NCBI GenBank assembly: GCA_002428885.1
Contig: DIYE01000369.1
Coordinates: 1-15,698, forward strand
Source: Alphaproteobacteria bacterium UBA6062
Lineage (GTDB): Bacteria; Pseudomonadota; Alphaproteobacteria; Sneathiellales; Sneathiellaceae
Reading direction: 5' to 3'
DNA length: 15,698 bases
Part shown: in pieces, positions 6,643-13,402 of the stretch
Layout of the letters: each line of letters begins with the position of its first letter
Numbering within the stretch: the stretch's first letter is position 1
Position numbers and translations under genes: made by a program
The notes under the pieces: generated by a model
Told to the model about the DNA's origin: nothing
The model's input: the letters and a program-made list of their open reading frames with translations, nothing else
Databases searched by the model: none

Positions 6643-7341
6643 TCAAGCTTCCCGAAGGGTCCGTTGCTCAATGCGTTTCTCATGCTCGCCCTTGAGGACG
6701 CGCTGCACATAAACGCTTGGCGTATGAATGTTGTCCGGATCCAGGGAACCGACCGGCAGCATCTCTTCCACCTCGGCAACCGTTACCTTACCGCAGGTCG
6801 CAGCCAGCGGATTGAAGTTACGGGCTGTTTTCCGGTAGATCAGGTTACCATGTTGATCACCCTTCCAGGCCTTGACGATGGCCAGATCGGCAACAATGCC
6901 TCTCTCCAGCACATAGGTTTCCCCGTCAAACTCCTTCAGTTCCTTGCCTTCAGCAACCTGGGTACCAACACCGGTTTTGGTGTAAAATCCAGGGATACCG
7001 GCACCACCGGCGCGCATTCTTTCAGCCAGCGTGCCTTGCGGATTAAATTCAAGTTCCAGTTCTCCGGACAGATACTGGCGCATAAATTCAGCATTTTCGC
7101 CCACATAGGAAGAAACCATCTTCTTGACCTGCTTGGTTTGCAACAACAGGCCAAGGCCAAACTCATCAACACCGGCATTATTGGAATAAACGGTGAGATC
7201 TTTTACACCGGAATCCCGGATCGCAGTGATCAGATTCTCCGGAATACCGCACAGGCCAAAACCGCCCGCTGCAATGGTCATTCCGTCAAACAGCAGGCCT
7301 TCGAGCGCCGTGCCCGCGTCTGCATAAGTCTTTTGTGCCAT
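6643..7341 (-). CDS. scoA: 3-oxoacid CoA-transferase subunit A
   Basis: Subunit A, 232 residues. It carries the family signature A-A-G-G-F-G-L-C-G-I-P-E (24-35), the SNNAG segment, the LVGEN-like SSYVGEN and GTLAERMRAGGAGIPGFYT, all typical of CoA-transferase A chains. It pairs with the B chain, which supplies the catalytic glutamate. In context with the HSD17B10-like dehydrogenase it fits acetoacetate or polyhydroxybutyrate use and isoleucine or fatty acid breakdown. The ATG at 7341 has AGGAG 8 bases upstream. It is the first gene of the operon; a promoter lies 34-61 bases upstream. Confidence 0.93.
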   Translation of the reverse strand: MAQKTYADAGTALEGLLFDGMTIAAGGFGLCGIPENLITAIRDSGVKDLTVYSNNAGVDEFGLGLLLQTKQVKKMVSSYVGENAEFMRQYLSGELELEFNPQGTLAERMRAGGAGIPGFYTKTGVGTQVAEGKELKEFDGETYVLERGIVADLAIVKAWKGDQHGNLIYRKTARNFNPLAATCGKVTVAEVEEMLPVGSLDPDNIHTPSVYVQRVLKGEHEKRIEQRTLREA

Positions 7342-7374
7342 TCAATGACTCCTACCTTGTCCCTGTATCGAAGG

Positions 7375-7402
7375 ATTATCAGCCGGCTGACGATGCCGGC
7401 AA
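7375..7402 (-). promoter_or_regulatory. Likely sigma-70 promoter of scoA-scoB
   Basis: On the minus strand, -35 TTGCCG (7402-7397) and -10 GATAAT (7380-7375) are separated by 16 bases. The -10 matches 5 of 6 consensus bases and the -35 matches 4. Two GCCGGC hexamers (7382-7387 and 7395-7400) sit across the spacer and the -35 edge, placed where a repressor could block polymerase. Confidence 0.5.
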
Positions 7403-7460
7403 GGTTGTAAATCCGCCGAGATCATAGAGGGATTGAGGAGCGCTGAAAACTCCTATTCCT

Positions 7461-7481
7461 CCGTTTCCCCTCCGGAAACGG
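7461..7481 (-). terminator. Hairpin downstream of the methyltransferase gene
   Basis: An 8-bp perfect stem, CCGTTTCC / GGAAACGG, with a 5-base loop lies 25 bases past the methyltransferase stop. On the minus strand no U-tract follows (AGGAATAGG), so if it ends the upstream operon it is not a canonical intrinsic terminator. It could instead lie in the untranslated leader of read-through transcripts into scoA. Confidence 0.35.
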
Positions 7482-7505
7482 GATTTTCTCGCACTCGCAC
7501 AAAAA

Positions 7506-8753
7506 TTAGGTGCCTTTTTTACGCAACCAAAGCAGATTAAGAGAATTGAGAAGTTTAAAAGAAGGGGCAAATAACCGCCTGAAGCCGTCACCGCCCAAGG
7601 ACATTTCTGTTTGAATATCCGAAAGTGTCCTGTTTCCGTCAAAGAGAGAGACCAGTTCTGAAATCCGGTCAGGCAGATTAAAATTCACCTTCTCGCCATC
7701 AAAACTGACCTGAAAAATCTTCTTGCCGCGAAATGTCTGCGCGAGCGCTTCCGCGGGTGTCCGCTCAGCCAGAACCGGAATCATATCAGGCCCGGTTTCT
7801 GCAATATTACCGGGTAGATCCCCCGACTTACGCGCATAGAATATGTGAGTTTTAATATTGCCTGTCAGATTTTCAGCAAGCGCCGCCTTATCCGCATCGT
7901 TCATCTGCCGTATGCGCTTAAGGACATCTCTATCTTTTACAAAATTTTCCGGATCATATTTGACCGGCTCCAGGAAGGTAACCAGCTCCATATCTGATGT
8001 TTTCAGCAAATCAATAACATCTGGCACCAGATAGCTCCGGTCCCGCGGGTGCAGGAGGAGATCATAAAAGGCAGCATCCTCTCCCATTTTATGATCCCCG
8101 ACAAAGGGATTGCGAACCAGCCAGTTCGTGGAAGGCAGTCCCTCTACAAAGGCTTTTGCAAGCGGTAACTGCTTTTCGGGGTTTTCATCACCAACCAGCA
8201 GTTTCAAGGCTTCCTGAATATGATACACACCCGTCCGTCCAAGGGACGCATATACCATCAGACCCATACCACCACCATCGGCCAGAACGGATTTAAGCGC
8301 CGCTAAGCCCTCTTCCGGATCTTCGAAATGATGAAGCACACCGCAGCAGTCGATATAGTCGAAAGGCTCAAATCCCATATCCGGCAGATTGAGAAGTGAA
8401 CCGGTATGAAACTCGATATTTTTGAGTCCCCGCACCCGTGTCCGAGCTTCCACAACCTGACGGCTGGCGGAAGACAGATCCAGATAGGTAACTGTGCCTT
8501 CATCCCCCCGGTCAGCCAGTTGCTGGGCAAGCATAATCGCCGCATCACCAGTGCCGCCGCCAGCGACGAGTGCCCTAAAAGGCCCGGAAAAATCCTGCTC
8601 CCCCCGAAACAAATAGTGATTGACCTCGTCCAGCTGGCTCGGGCTGCCGGTAATCAGGCGTGTTTTTTCGTCTTCGGGATTGCGGGGAGGATAAGGAAGC
8701 TGCTCATACTGATCACGAACGGCCTTATCCCGTCTGTTCCTCCCCTTTGCCAT
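7506..8753 (-). CDS. SAM-dependent methyltransferase with C-terminal winged-helix-like domain
   Basis: A 415-residue protein. It opens with a basic stretch and YEQLPYPPRNP (16-26), a motif that begins a group of alphaproteobacterial methyltransferases. The class I fold follows: motif I VAGGGTGDAAI (63-73), acidic D92 at the end of strand 2 (TYLDLSSAS), and FDYIDCCGVLHHFEDP (131-146) for motif IV and the following strand. After a helical middle, the last 50 residues or so (ISELVSLFDGNRTLSDIQTE, then a helix and NLLWLRKK) resemble the small winged-helix fold of PqqD-like proteins; this is inference from pattern. The substrate is unknown; peptides or proteins are possible if the C-terminal domain binds peptide as PqqD does. 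The ATG lies 5 bases after the oxidoreductase stop, with no strong ribosome site, so coupling is likely. Confidence 0.8.
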   Translation of the reverse strand: MAKGRNRRDKAVRDQYEQLPYPPRNPEDEKTRLITGSPSQLDEVNHYLFRGEQDFSGPFRALVAGGGTGDAAIMLAQQLADRGDEGTVTYLDLSSASRQVVEARTRVRGLKNIEFHTGSLLNLPDMGFEPFDYIDCCGVLHHFEDPEEGLAALKSVLADGGGMGLMVYASLGRTGVYHIQEALKLLVGDENPEKQLPLAKAFVEGLPSTNWLVRNPFVGDHKMGEDAAFYDLLLHPRDRSYLVPDVIDLLKTSDMELVTFLEPVKYDPENFVKDRDVLKRIRQMNDADKAALAENLTGNIKTHIFYARKSGDLPGNIAETGPDMIPVLAERTPAEALAQTFRGKKIFQVSFDGEKVNFNLPDRISELVSLFDGNRTLSDIQTEMSLGGDGFRRLFAPSFKLLNSLNLLWLRKKGT

Positions 8754-8758
8754 GGCCG

Positions 8759-9739
8759 TTAGTCTTTGACCGTAATAATAACTTTACCCGTTGTTTTCCG
8801 GGACAGAAGCGCTTTCATAGCGTCAGCCCCCTGCTCCAGCGGGAAATGGGTTGAAACATGCGGTTTGATCCGACCTTCTTCCACCATTTTCAGCATGGCA
8901 GAGAAATTGGCACGGTTCTTTTCCGGTGTCCGGCGGGCAAACTCTCCCCAGAAGACACCAATTACAGAACAGCCCTTCAGTAAAGCCAGGTTGGTTTTAA
9001 GTTCGGCAATCCGACCGGAAGCAAAGCCAATCACCAGGAGACGGCCTTCCCAATTAATGCAGCGCATGGACTGATCAAAGGCGTCACCGCCAACCGGATC
9101 ATAAATGACATCTGCACCTTTACCGCCCGTCAGTTCCTTGACGCGATCCTTGATGCTTTCTGTGGAATAGTTAATCACATGATCGGCGCCATACTGACGG
9201 ACGATATCCATTTTTTCGTCGGAACCGACTGTACCAATCACAGTAGCGCCCAGCGCCTTGCCAAGCTCCACGGCATTCAGCCCTACACCGCCGGCAGCAC
9301 CATGCACCAGAAGCACCTCTCCTTCTTTCAGGCTGCCCCGGTCCACCAGAGCGTGATAGGTGGTGCCATAGGTCACCGGGAATCCGGCAGCCTGGTCGAA
9401 AGGCATATTGTCCGGAATAACATAGGTCGCTTCCGCAGGTGCCACGACATATTCAGCGAAGCCGCCATGTCCATGGTTCGCCATAACCCGGTCGCCAACT
9501 TTAATATCCGTAACACCGTCACCGACTTCCGTCACGATACCGGCTGTCTCCATACCCGGGGAAAACGGAAATGCCGGTTTGAACTGATATTTACCGGCAA
9601 TCATCAGCGTATCAGGAAAGTTCAGGCCGACGCAGTGAATCTGTATTTTAACGGTTCCGGCCGCCACTGTCGGTTCCGCGATATCCTCCATTACCAGAAT
9701 ATCCGGTTCACCAAATTCCTTACAGACAAGTGCTTTCAT
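8759..9739 (-). CDS. Zinc-independent NADPH:quinone oxidoreductase family protein
   Basis: A medium-chain dehydrogenase/reductase of 326 residues, normal for the quinone oxidoreductase branch. The N-terminal catalytic domain contains GLNFPDTLMIAGKYQ (38-52) and PGMETAGIVTEVG, and lacks the zinc-binding cysteines of alcohol dehydrogenases. The cofactor domain has the motif VHGAAGGVG (145-153), and DPVGGDAFD is typical of the family. It would reduce quinones or an alpha,beta-unsaturated carbonyl with NADPH in the cytoplasm; the true substrate is not evident. The ATG at 9739 has a modest GGGAACAAG upstream. It is followed after 5 bases by the methyltransferase and probably forms a two-gene operon with it. 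Confidence 0.88.
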   Translation of the reverse strand: MKALVCKEFGEPDILVMEDIAEPTVAAGTVKIQIHCVGLNFPDTLMIAGKYQFKPAFPFSPGMETAGIVTEVGDGVTDIKVGDRVMANHGHGGFAEYVVAPAEATYVIPDNMPFDQAAGFPVTYGTTYHALVDRGSLKEGEVLLVHGAAGGVGLNAVELGKALGATVIGTVGSDEKMDIVRQYGADHVINYSTESIKDRVKELTGGKGADVIYDPVGGDAFDQSMRCINWEGRLLVIGFASGRIAELKTNLALLKGCSVIGVFWGEFARRTPEKNRANFSAMLKMVEEGRIKPHVSTHFPLEQGADAMKALLSRKTTGKVIITVKD

Positions 9740-9804
9740 CTTATTCTTGTTCCCATTTTATTGTTTAGCCCGTTTAACCGAGGCTTATTTTGCGCTGCAC
9801 CCAA

Positions 9805-9831
9805 ACTATCCCGCTGACGGTGGCAGGTCAA
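9805..9831 (-). promoter_or_regulatory. Possible promoter of the oxidoreductase-methyltransferase unit
   Basis: On the minus strand TTGACC (9831-9826, 5 of 6 consensus bases) and GATAGT (9810-9805, 4 of 6) are separated by 15 bases, shorter than ideal. They lie in the 103-base gap between the asparaginase stop and the oxidoreductase start, which contains no gene. The call is tentative because of the spacing. Confidence 0.3.
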
Positions 9832-9842
9832 TGTGTGGTATC

Positions 9843-10880
9843 TCAATCGGCAGTGTCTTTTATCTCGGCTCGAATGGTTCCGACTTCAAAACCGTTCCAG
9901 TTTTTAAGGTCCGGCAGAACAAAGCGATCCATTTCCCGATGCATTTTTTCCGTCATGACACCCAAGTCCTGCAAGATGGCGCCAAGCGCCACTTCAGTTC
10001 CCCGCGTTGTGCCGTCAACCGTCTTAACCGCAATGCCAAGGCCAAGTTCCGGCAAGGCCGCAAGATATACGCCTTCTGCCCCGGTTTTCGCGATAACCGC
10101 CCCATCCGCAGAGCCATTGAGGGCCGTGCAAAGGCGGTCAGATCCGGCGATCATCTCAGGCGCTGTGGCAATCGCCGCCTGAAGACGTTTACAGGCTGCA
10201 AAACGTTCTTCACCCAACTGATCCGGACCGGCAAAGCGGGCAATAGCCAGAGCCGCATTTTTCAGCGGAATGCCAAGAGTTGGAATGGAACATCCGTCAA
10301 TGCCCACCGGCGCACGGGACAGATCAAGATCCGTAAAGTCCTCCAGAACCCTTTTAATACGTTGCTGCACCGGATGCTCCAGCCGGATATACCCCCTGTG
10401 ATCTTCTTTCAGATACAAAGAGGTTGACAGAAAGCCCGTATGTTTACCGGAACAGTTATTATGAGCGGGCGTCGGTTTTTCTCCCGCCGCCGCCAGCGCC
10501 CTTTCGGCAGGCCGGTAGGTTGGCCAGTGACTGCCGCATTCCAGATCTTCTACGGAAAGACCGACACGATCCAGCCAGGCTGTGACAGTCTCCACATGGG
10601 CTGTCTCCCCGGTATGAGAGGCGCAGGCCAGCGACAACTCCTTGTCGGATAAAGAAAAAGCGTCAGCCGCACCGCTTTCGATCAACGGGATGGCCTGAAC
10701 CGGTTTGATAGCGGACCTGAGATAGACGGGTTCTTCGATTTCACCCCAGCTTCTCACCACCTTCCCGGCCGCATCTGTGACGACCGCATTGACCAGATGA
10801 CGGCTTTCCACCATATCCCCCCGGGTGACATTAACGATCAAGGGTGACCGCACAGAAACATTTGCGGATTTTTTAATCAT
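9843..10880 (-). CDS. L-asparaginase, Rhizobium etli type (class 3)
   Basis: Hydrolyses L-asparagine to aspartate and ammonia. The 345-residue protein has the features of the R. etli-type asparaginases, unrelated to the E. coli enzymes: the nucleophile pair S56-x-x-K59 in RSAIKPVQAIPL, CASHTGE (86-92), the metal-site residues C143 and K146 in NNCSGKH, and C197 in DGCSIP. From memory of the R. etli ReAV enzyme (S48, K51, C135, K138, C189), all five residues align here at a constant offset of eight, supporting an active enzyme with an intact zinc site. There is no signal peptide, so it is cytoplasmic. The ATG at 10880 has AGGAT a few bases upstream. It is divergent from the RNA methyltransferase across 74 bases and appears to be transcribed alone. 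Confidence 0.92.
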   Translation of the reverse strand: MIKKSANVSVRSPLIVNVTRGDMVESRHLVNAVVTDAAGKVVRSWGEIEEPVYLRSAIKPVQAIPLIESGAADAFSLSDKELSLACASHTGETAHVETVTAWLDRVGLSVEDLECGSHWPTYRPAERALAAAGEKPTPAHNNCSGKHTGFLSTSLYLKEDHRGYIRLEHPVQQRIKRVLEDFTDLDLSRAPVGIDGCSIPTLGIPLKNAALAIARFAGPDQLGEERFAACKRLQAAIATAPEMIAGSDRLCTALNGSADGAVIAKTGAEGVYLAALPELGLGIAVKTVDGTTRGTEVALGAILQDLGVMTEKMHREMDRFVLPDLKNWNGFEVGTIRAEIKDTAD

Positions 10881-10954
10881 CTGGATAATCCTGCTCAGAC
10901 ATATTACGAAGGGCGCTAGACCGTATTCCAGAGTAACCGATTTTTCGAGGCGGA

Positions 10955-11503
10955 GTGAATAAAAACATGATCAGCAGAGGCTATTTCGGGATCGGCATTG
11001 AAGGGGTCAGCAAACCCATGAATGCCGGTAATCTGTTCAGGACCGCCAATGCCTTTGGCGGCAGCTTCGTCTTCACGGTCGGCGCCGAATATTCTGTTCG
11101 CAAAGCCAAATCGGATACCAGTGTCGCCCCCCGGAATATTCCCTGGTATGATTTTGATACGATTGAAGACATGCAACTGCCGCGCTTATGTAAAGTGGTT
11201 GGTGTCGAGCTATTGGATGACGCCGAAGACCTTCCCAGTTTTTTTCATCCGGTCAGTGCTGCCTATGTCCTCGGACGGGAGCGCGGATCCCTATCTCCCC
11301 AGATGCAGGAAAGATGTGATTATTTCATCAAAATTCCGACAAAATTCTGTTTGAATGTTGCAACTGCCGGTGCCATCGTTATGTATGACAGGATCGTTAC
11401 GCATGGACGCTTTGCCCAGCGCCCCAGCGGTGAGCTTGGAAAAGCGGTTCCCATGCCCGATCATGTGCAGGGCAAACCGAAGCGCCGTAAACCCGCAGAC
11501 TGA
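10955..11503 (+). CDS. TrmH/SpoU-family RNA methyltransferase
   Basis: A SAM-dependent RNA 2'-O-methyltransferase of the SPOUT class with a deep C-terminal knot; 182 residues with no separate RNA-binding domain. Motif 1 is N23-AGNLFRTANAF, motif 2 VLGRERGSLSP (105-115) and motif 3 IPTKFCLNVATAGAIVMY (127-144). Two positions differ from the common family pattern: the motif 2 glycine before leucine is S112, and the serine before LNV in motif 3 is C132. The tail is basic (KPKRRKPAD), suited to RNA binding. The target nucleotide is not predictable; it is not TrmL by motif 1 sequence. The GTG at 10955 (GAGG upstream) and the in-frame ATG at 10967 (GGAG 11 bases upstream) are both plausible starts. 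Confidence 0.87.
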   Translation: MNKNMISRGYFGIGIEGVSKPMNAGNLFRTANAFGGSFVFTVGAEYSVRKAKSDTSVAPRNIPWYDFDTIEDMQLPRLCKVVGVELLDDAEDLPSFFHPVSAAYVLGRERGSLSPQMQERCDYFIKIPTKFCLNVATAGAIVMYDRIVTHGRFAQRPSGELGKAVPMPDHVQGKPKRRKPAD

Positions 11504-11568
11504 TCGGAGTATATTTTCAGATTGCAACGTCTCTGGCAAAAATTTCAGATATCCGGTATTGTATTTCC

Positions 11569-12096
11569 ATGATCAAATTCTCTTTGCGTTCCCTGTTTCC
11601 GGTTGCCGTTGCCCTGACAATGGGTGCCGGTGCCTCGACAGCCTTTGCGGCCAATAGTGATCCTCGTGCCCTCGGCACGTTTAAGGACTGGCAGGCCTAT
11701 ACCTGGCTCGAAAACGGAAGCAAAATCTGCTATATGCTGTCCCGTCCCAACAAATCCCTGCCGCAGAATGTAAAGCGCGGTGACATTTATCTAATGGTGA
11801 CCTACCGTCCCAAAGCCCGCTCCAAAGAAGAAGTCAGTCACGTTACCGGTTATACCTATAAGGATAAATCAACAGTTGATATTTCCATTGGAAACCGCAA
11901 ATTTAAACTGGCGACAGATGCGGATGTGGCCTGGGTACCGGAAGGCGAAAGCGATGCCAAGCTGATTAACGCCATGCGCTCAGGATCAAAGCTGGTGATC
12001 AAGGGACGCTCCTCCCGCGGGACACTGACCACGGACAGCTATTCACTGCAGGGCTTTACAGCAGCTCACAAGCAGATTAGAAAAAGCTGCAGTTAA
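11569..12096 (+). CDS. Invasion-associated locus B (IalB) family periplasmic protein
   Basis: A 175-residue exported protein of the IalB family, named for a Bartonella erythrocyte-invasion protein but widespread in non-pathogenic alphaproteobacteria. The signal peptide covers residues 1-27, with cleavage after Ala-Phe-Ala. The mature part begins with the family pattern FKDWQAY (38-44), then KICYMLSRP, RGDIYLMVTYRP, a GYTYKD stretch, and near the C-terminus the hallmark SSRGTLTTDSYSLQGFTAA (148-166). The only two cysteines, C54 and C174, probably form a disulfide in the periplasm. The molecular role in free-living bacteria is unknown; the family name should not be read as evidence of invasion. 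The ribosome site is poor. It precedes rlmN by about 45 bases, an order common in alphaproteobacteria. Confidence 0.88.
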   Translation: MIKFSLRSLFPVAVALTMGAGASTAFAANSDPRALGTFKDWQAYTWLENGSKICYMLSRPNKSLPQNVKRGDIYLMVTYRPKARSKEEVSHVTGYTYKDKSTVDISIGNRKFKLATDADVAWVPEGESDAKLINAMRSGSKLVIKGRSSRGTLTTDSYSLQGFTAAHKQIRKSCS

Positions 12097-12141
12097 GACC
12101 GGGGCCGTGCGTGCCCCCCTGATTTAGAAGTATTGTGAGTG

Positions 12142-13293
12142 ATGGAACATTTGATTCCGGATGTTGAGGCCGTCAATCGGCAGCCCGAGCTATTAGCCAT
12201 CCGCAAAAATCTTGTCGGCCTGACACGCAAGGAGATTGCCGCCGCTCTTGTCGAGGGCGGAGAAGCGGAGAAATCTGCCAAAATGCGCGCGCGCCAGCTG
12301 TTTCACTGGCTTTACTACCGGGGTGCCAGCGACTTTGGCGACATGACATCCATCTCCAAGGATATGCGGGCCAGACTGCCGGATAACTTCACGGTTGACC
12401 GGCCGGAAATCACCAATTTGCAGACCTCTACCGACGGGACCCGCAAATGGCTGGTGAAATTTCCGGATGGCCAGGAAGTCGAATCAGTTCACATCCCGGA
12501 AGAGGATCGGGGTGCCCTCTGCGTCTCAAGCCAGGTCGGCTGCACATTAACCTGCAGCTTCTGTCATACCGGCACCATGAAACTGGTCCGCAACCTCACC
12601 CCCGGTGAAATCGTCTCCCAGATGATGATCGCGAGGGATACTCTGGGAGAGTGGCCCAGCCCCAAAGGCAATCGGATGATTTCCAATATCGTCATGATGG
12701 GAATGGGGGAGCCGCTTCTGAATTACGAGAATGTGGCCAAGGCACTGACCATCATCATGGACGGAGAAGGCATTTCTCTTTCAAAGCGCCGCATTACGCT
12801 GTCCACATCCGGTGTCGTGCCGAAAATCCGCCAATGCGGTGAAGAGCTTGGCGTTAATCTGGCCATTTCACTGCATGCCGTGAGCAATGATGTCCGCGAT
12901 ATCCTGGTGCCCATCAACAAACGCTACCCTATCAAGGAACTGCTGGACGCCTGCCGAGACTACCCGGCCAGTAATAATGCCCGCCGCATAACCTTCGAAT
13001 ATGTCATGCTGGATGGCATCAATGACAGTCCCGCTGACGCCCGGGAGCTTGTCAGGCTTCTCAAAGGCATCCCGGCGAAGGTCAATCTGATCCCCTTCAA
13101 CCCATGGCCGGGCAGTCCTTATAAGCGATCCAGTAACAACGCCATCCACCGCTTTGCAAAAATCGTCAATGATGCCGGCTATTCGTCACCGGTCCGGGTG
13201 TCGCGCGGTGAGGATATTATGGCAGCCTGCGGCCAATTGAAATCCGCCAGCAAAAAAGAACGCGCCTCCAAGAGACGCGCTGTTGCTTCATAA
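12142..13293 (+). CDS. rlmN: Dual-specificity RNA methyltransferase RlmN
   Basis: Radical-SAM enzyme that methylates C2 of adenosine 2503 in 23S rRNA and A37 in some tRNAs. The cluster-binding motif C134-x3-C138-x2-C141 (GCTLTCSFCHTG) is complete. The conserved cysteine seven residues earlier (C127 in ALCVSSQ) and the methyl-carrying cysteine near the end (C363 in MAACGQL) are both present, so it should be catalytically intact. MGMGEPLLNY and the SLHAVSNDVRD stretch are further family hallmarks. The length, 383 residues, is normal; the tail is very basic (KKERASKRRA). The start is taken as the ATG at 12142, directly after an in-frame GTG. It follows the IalB gene and precedes the chemoreceptor by 109 bases. 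Confidence 0.96.
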   Translation: MEHLIPDVEAVNRQPELLAIRKNLVGLTRKEIAAALVEGGEAEKSAKMRARQLFHWLYYRGASDFGDMTSISKDMRARLPDNFTVDRPEITNLQTSTDGTRKWLVKFPDGQEVESVHIPEEDRGALCVSSQVGCTLTCSFCHTGTMKLVRNLTPGEIVSQMMIARDTLGEWPSPKGNRMISNIVMMGMGEPLLNYENVAKALTIIMDGEGISLSKRRITLSTSGVVPKIRQCGEELGVNLAISLHAVSNDVRDILVPINKRYPIKELLDACRDYPASNNARRITFEYVMLDGINDSPADARELVRLLKGIPAKVNLIPFNPWPGSPYKRSSNNAIHRFAKIVNDAGYSSPVRVSRGEDIMAACGQLKSASKKERASKRRAVAS

Positions 13294-13302
13294 GGTTCCA
13301 AA

Positions 13303-13332
13303 TTAGGTCTGCATTAATCCAGTTTGTATAAT
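13303..13332 (+). promoter_or_regulatory. Possible promoter of the chemoreceptor gene
   Basis: A perfect -10 consensus, TATAAT, at 13327-13332 lies 71 bases upstream of the chemoreceptor start in a distinctly AT-rich gap. The best -35 is poor (TTAGGT at 13303-13308, 18-base spacing), which would suit activator dependence. A second TATAAA at 13341-13346 is also present. No FNR-like or NarL-like palindrome was recognised. Confidence 0.4.
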
Positions 13333-13402
13333 TAACTTTATATAAATTATCCCCATATCTAATCCAAAAGAAGAATCGGTCCGTGTTGGAGGAAGCTAAC
13401 CG

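Noticed and set aside
5916..6695. A 259-codon plus-strand frame antisense to scoB
   Set aside because: It begins in the scoB terminator region and covers scoB in antisense. The translation is rich in His, Arg and Phe without family motifs, typical of a shadow frame.
6664..7410. A 248-codon plus-strand frame antisense to scoA
   Set aside because: It covers scoA in antisense and shows no domain or ribosome site of note; scoA is clear on the other strand.
9179..10427. Overlapping plus-strand frames of 212 and 226 codons
   Set aside because: They run antisense to the oxidoreductase and asparaginase genes, overlap one another, and have low-quality composition.
12102..12118. GGGGC...GCCCC hairpin between the IalB gene and rlmN
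   Set aside because: The stem is only 5 bp and no U-tract follows. The short gap suggests read-through into rlmN rather than termination.
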